Shown: positions 55,376-57,831 of the stretch, piece after piece
Position numbering within the stretch: the first letter of the stretch is position 1
How the letters are laid out: each line of letters begins with the position of its first letter
DNA from: Bacteroidales bacterium
GTDB taxonomy: Bacteria > Bacteroidota > Bacteroidia > Bacteroidales > F082
DNA length: 57,831 nucleotides
Assembly: GCA_017645275.1 (NCBI GenBank)
Contig: JAGCPH010000051.1
Coordinates: forward strand, 1 to 57,831
Reading direction: 5' to 3'
Program-made: the position numbers and the translations under genes
Notes under the pieces: model-generated
Told to the model about the DNA's origin: nothing
What the model saw: only the letters and a program-made list of their open reading frames with translations
Databases searched by the model: none

Positions 55376-57190
55376 ATGGCAAAAATCAAGATGCACGTGC
55401 TTGTCTGTGGCGGTACTGGCTGCCAAGCTTCGGCAAGTGCAGACATTATCAAGAACTTCGAGACCATTCTGGCCGAGAAAGGCTTGCAGAATGAGGTTCA
55501 GGTGATCAGAACGGGTTGCTTCGGCTTCTGCGAGAAGGGCCCTATCGTCAAAATCATGCCTGACAACACTTTCTACACCCAAGTGAAGCCAGAAGACGTT
55601 GAGAAAATCATCAACGAGCACATCATCAAGGGACGTAAGGTCACTGACCTTCTTTATATGGACCCAGAGAACAAGGAGCACGTCTCCGACTCTAAGCACA
55701 TGGGATTCTACCGCAAACAGCTCCGTATCGCTTTGCGTAACTGCGGTTTCATCAACCCAGAAGATATCGACGAATACATCTCACGCGGTGGTTATGAGGC
55801 TATCGCCAAGGTGTTGGGCGAGATGACACCTCAGCAGGTCATCGACGAAATCACCAAGTCAGGTCTCCGTGGCCGTGGTGGCGCGGGCTTCCCGACAGGC
55901 GTGAAATGGGGTCTCTGCGCTAAGAACAAGGCCGACCAGAAATACGTCATCTGCAACGCTGACGAAGGCGACCCGGGCGCGTTCATGGACCGTTCTATCA
56001 TGGAAGGTGACCCGAACTCAATCATCGAGGCTATGGCAATCTGCGGCTACGCTATCGGTGCAACAAAGGGTCTCGTCTATATCCGTGCTGAATACCCATT
56101 GGCAATCCACCGTCTCCAAGTCGCTATCGCACAGGCCCGTGACTACGGTCTCCTCGGCAACGACATCCTCGGAAGCGGTTTTGACTTCGATATCGAGCTA
56201 CGCTACGGTGCTGGCGCATTCGTCTGCGGTGAAGAGACAGCTCTTATCCACTCAATGGAAGGTAAACGTGGTGAACCTACTTTGAAACCACCATTCCCGG
56301 CTGTTTCAGGTTACATGGAGAAACCATCTAACGTGAACAACGTCGAGACATTCGCAAATATCCCGATCATCATCACCAAGGGTGCCGACTGGTTCGCATC
56401 AATCGGTTCAGAGAAGTCAAAAGGTACAAAGGTGTTCGCTTTGGCAGGTCAGATCAACAACGTCGGTCTTATCGAGGTGCCTATGGGAACAACCCTCCGC
56501 GACATCATCTACGAAATTGGTGGCGGTATCAAGGGCGGCCGTAAGTTCAAAGCCGTTCAGACTGGTGGTCCTTCAGGCGGCTGCTTGACAGAGAAACACC
56601 TCGACACAGCTATCGACTACGACTCATTGATGGCAGCTGGCTCAATGATGGGCTCAGGCGGTATGGTCGTCATGGACGACACATCATGTATGGTTGCTAT
56701 CGCTAAGTTCTACCTCGAGTTCACATGCGAGGAGAGCTGCGGTAAATGCTCACCATGCCGTATCGGTAACAAGAGAATGCTTGAAATCCTCAATAAGATC
56801 ACCGAGGGTAACGGAACAATGGACGACCTCCAGGAGCTCCGCAACCTCGCTGCAGTCATCAAAGACACTGCATTGTGCGGTCTCGGTCAGACATCACCAA
56901 ACCCAGTATTGTCAACACTCGACAACTTCTGGGATGAATACGTTGAGCACGTCGTCGACAAGAAGTGCCGTGCTGGTGTCTGCAAGAAGCTCATGAACTA
57001 TGAAATCGACAGAGATAAATGTATCGGCTGCGGCAAGTGCGCCAAGAACTGCCCTGCAGAGGCTATCTCGAAGACAGAATACATCGCTGAAGGCCACAAG
57101 TTGCCATCGATGTTCATCGACACAACGAAGTGTATCAAGTGCGGTGCATGTATGAGCGGTTGTAAATTTGATGCTATTTCTATCAAATAA
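55376..57190 (+). CDS. hydB: NADH-binding flavoprotein subunit of [FeFe] hydrogenase (HydB/HndC, NuoF-like)
   Basis: A 604-residue subunit. A thioredoxin-like [2Fe-2S] domain (1-90, RTGCFGFCEKGP) precedes the NuoF core: FMN/NADH site GRGGAGFPTGVKWG (about 165) and NADEGDPGAFMDR, a SLBB region, then the 4Fe-4S motif ESCGKCSPCRIG (about 452), and finally two 4Fe-4S ferredoxin motifs (CIGCGKCAKNCP and CIKCGACMSGC, about 548-595). In HydABC it takes electrons from NADH and, by bifurcation with reduced ferredoxin, supplies the hydrogenase. A GGAGG site at 55364-55368 lies seven bases before the ATG. Confidence 0.93.
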   Translation: MAKIKMHVLVCGGTGCQASASADIIKNFETILAEKGLQNEVQVIRTGCFGFCEKGPIVKIMPDNTFYTQVKPEDVEKIINEHIIKGRKVTDLLYMDPENKEHVSDSKHMGFYRKQLRIALRNCGFINPEDIDEYISRGGYEAIAKVLGEMTPQQVIDEITKSGLRGRGGAGFPTGVKWGLCAKNKADQKYVICNADEGDPGAFMDRSIMEGDPNSIIEAMAICGYAIGATKGLVYIRAEYPLAIHRLQVAIAQARDYGLLGNDILGSGFDFDIELRYGAGAFVCGEETALIHSMEGKRGEPTLKPPFPAVSGYMEKPSNVNNVETFANIPIIITKGADWFASIGSEKSKGTKVFALAGQINNVGLIEVPMGTTLRDIIYEIGGGIKGGRKFKAVQTGGPSGGCLTEKHLDTAIDYDSLMAAGSMMGSGGMVVMDDTSCMVAIAKFYLEFTCEESCGKCSPCRIGNKRMLEILNKITEGNGTMDDLQELRNLAAVIKDTALCGLGQTSPNPVLSTLDNFWDEYVEHVVDKKCRAGVCKKLMNYEIDRDKCIGCGKCAKNCPAEAISKTEYIAEGHKLPSMFIDTTKCIKCGACMSGCKFDAISIK

Positions 57191-57210
57191 AATAGAGGAG
57201 GATATATAAT

Positions 57211-57831
57211 ATGATTAATGTAACAATTGATAACAAACAGATTCAGGTCGCAGAAGGCACAACAATTTTGAAAGCTGCCCGTCAGGCCGGTATTCATATT
57301 CCTACCCTCTGCTATTTTGAGTTGGCAGGAATGAACTTTGAAAACAAACCAGGTGGATGCCGTGTTTGCGTTGTCGAGATCACAAAGGATTTCAACGGCA
57401 AACCACGTCGTAACCTTGCTCCAGCTTGCGCAACAGACTGCGTCGAGGGTATGGAAGTTCTCACACACAGCGCCCGCGTCATCAACGCCCGCCGCACTGT
57501 CGTCGAGCTCATTCTTTCTGACCACCCGACAGACTGCTTGACATGTGCTAAGTCAGGTCAGTGCGAACTCCAGAAGCTCGCTCAGAACCTCGGTATCCGT
57601 GACATCCCATTCCATGGTGAGCAGTCGACATACCGCAAGGACATGTCACCTTCAATCGTGCGTGACATCGACAAATGTATCATGTGCCGCCGCTGCGAGA
57701 ACGTATGTAACAACATCCAGACAGTCGGTGCTTTGTCAGCTGTGAACCGTGGCTTCCAGGCCGTCGTCGCTCCAGCTTTCGAGCAGGACCTCATGGATTC
57801 ACCATGCGTCATGTGCGGTCAGTGCGTCCAG
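57211..57831 (+). CDS. hydA: Catalytic [FeFe] hydrogenase subunit, N-terminal part (HydA/HndD)
   Basis: The gene runs off the window after 207 codons. Visible are a NuoG-like [2Fe-2S] domain (TLCYFELAGMNFE, GGCRVCVVEI, LAPACATDC), the His-Cys3 4Fe-4S motif HPTDCLTCAKSGQC, the ferredoxin motif CIMCRRCENVC and the start of a second, CVMCGQC. This N-terminal layout, behind a HydB-type gene, is that of bifurcating [FeFe] hydrogenases; the H-cluster itself is not in the window, so NuoG-like alternatives are not fully excluded. GAGGAGG at 57195-57201 is a strong ribosome binding site. Confidence 0.87.
   Translation, partial: MINVTIDNKQIQVAEGTTILKAARQAGIHIPTLCYFELAGMNFENKPGGCRVCVVEITKDFNGKPRRNLAPACATDCVEGMEVLTHSARVINARRTVVELILSDHPTDCLTCAKSGQCELQKLAQNLGIRDIPFHGEQSTYRKDMSPSIVRDIDKCIMCRRCENVCNNIQTVGALSAVNRGFQAVVAPAFEQDLMDSPCVMCGQCVQ

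Overview
The window looks like chromosomal DNA of an anaerobic Bacteroidales-type bacterium (phylum Bacteroidota). The evidence is: the S10/spc/alpha ribosomal operon without adk between secY and map; recurrent Bacteroidota -7 promoter boxes (TAnnTTTG); type IX secretion genes (gldJ, porU, porV) with a gingipain-like cargo; TamL-type Omp85 lipoprotein; and two [FeFe]-hydrogenase loci. Genus cannot be set from the sequence alone. No tRNA, rRNA, transposase or CRISPR array was seen, and no gene-free stretch exceeds 300 bases. Layout: (1) 1-12701, ribosomal proteins L2 (partial) to L17 with secY, map, infA, rpmJ and rpoA, closed by a strong terminator; a second internal promoter precedes rpmJ, and a heptamer tandem repeat sits between rpsM and rpsK. 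(2) 12837-14126, enolase, convergent with (3) a leftward envelope cluster 21918-14108: membrane-bound LytTR regulator, exbB, exbD, tonB-like, folC, tamL and a RecD-like helicase, mostly overlapping by 4 bases. (4) 22183-29253, a rightward lipid operon fabH-fabF-fabZ-etfB-acpP-etfA-acyl-CoA dehydrogenase-fabG. Between the LytTR gene and fabH lie seven perfect copies of TTCGTCACA every 20-21 bases, the geometry expected of a LytTR array. (5) 29341-33102, leftward gldJ, murF, anmK. (6) 33319-41315, rightward porU, a second PorU-like C25 peptidase and porV, then a chimeric surface lipoprotein and, convergent, a gingipain-like protease with a T9SS tail. (7) 45385-51009, leftward rpmH, pepD and a probable redox/hydrogen-sensing operon (two DRTGG proteins, a PHP phosphoesterase-like protein, two small HATPases, and a degenerate [FeFe]-hydrogenase-like protein). 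(8) 51087-53315, a secreted subtilase with a barrel-like C-terminus. (9) 53394-54841, EamA transporter and queH. (10) 54958 to the end, subunits of an electron-bifurcating-type [FeFe] hydrogenase; the catalytic subunit runs off the window. How it fits together: the most unusual unit is region 4 with its regulator. A nearly complete acyl-ACP elongation cycle carries its own ACP, and an acyl-CoA dehydrogenase/ETF pair occupies the place where an enoyl reductase would be expected. The phased direct repeats suggest that the membrane-bound LytTR protein drives this operon and itself. The tandem PorU paralogues and the hydrogenase-like sensor operon close to a catalytic hydrogenase operon are the next points of interest. 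Functions are assigned from sequence motifs read by eye; no database search was run.
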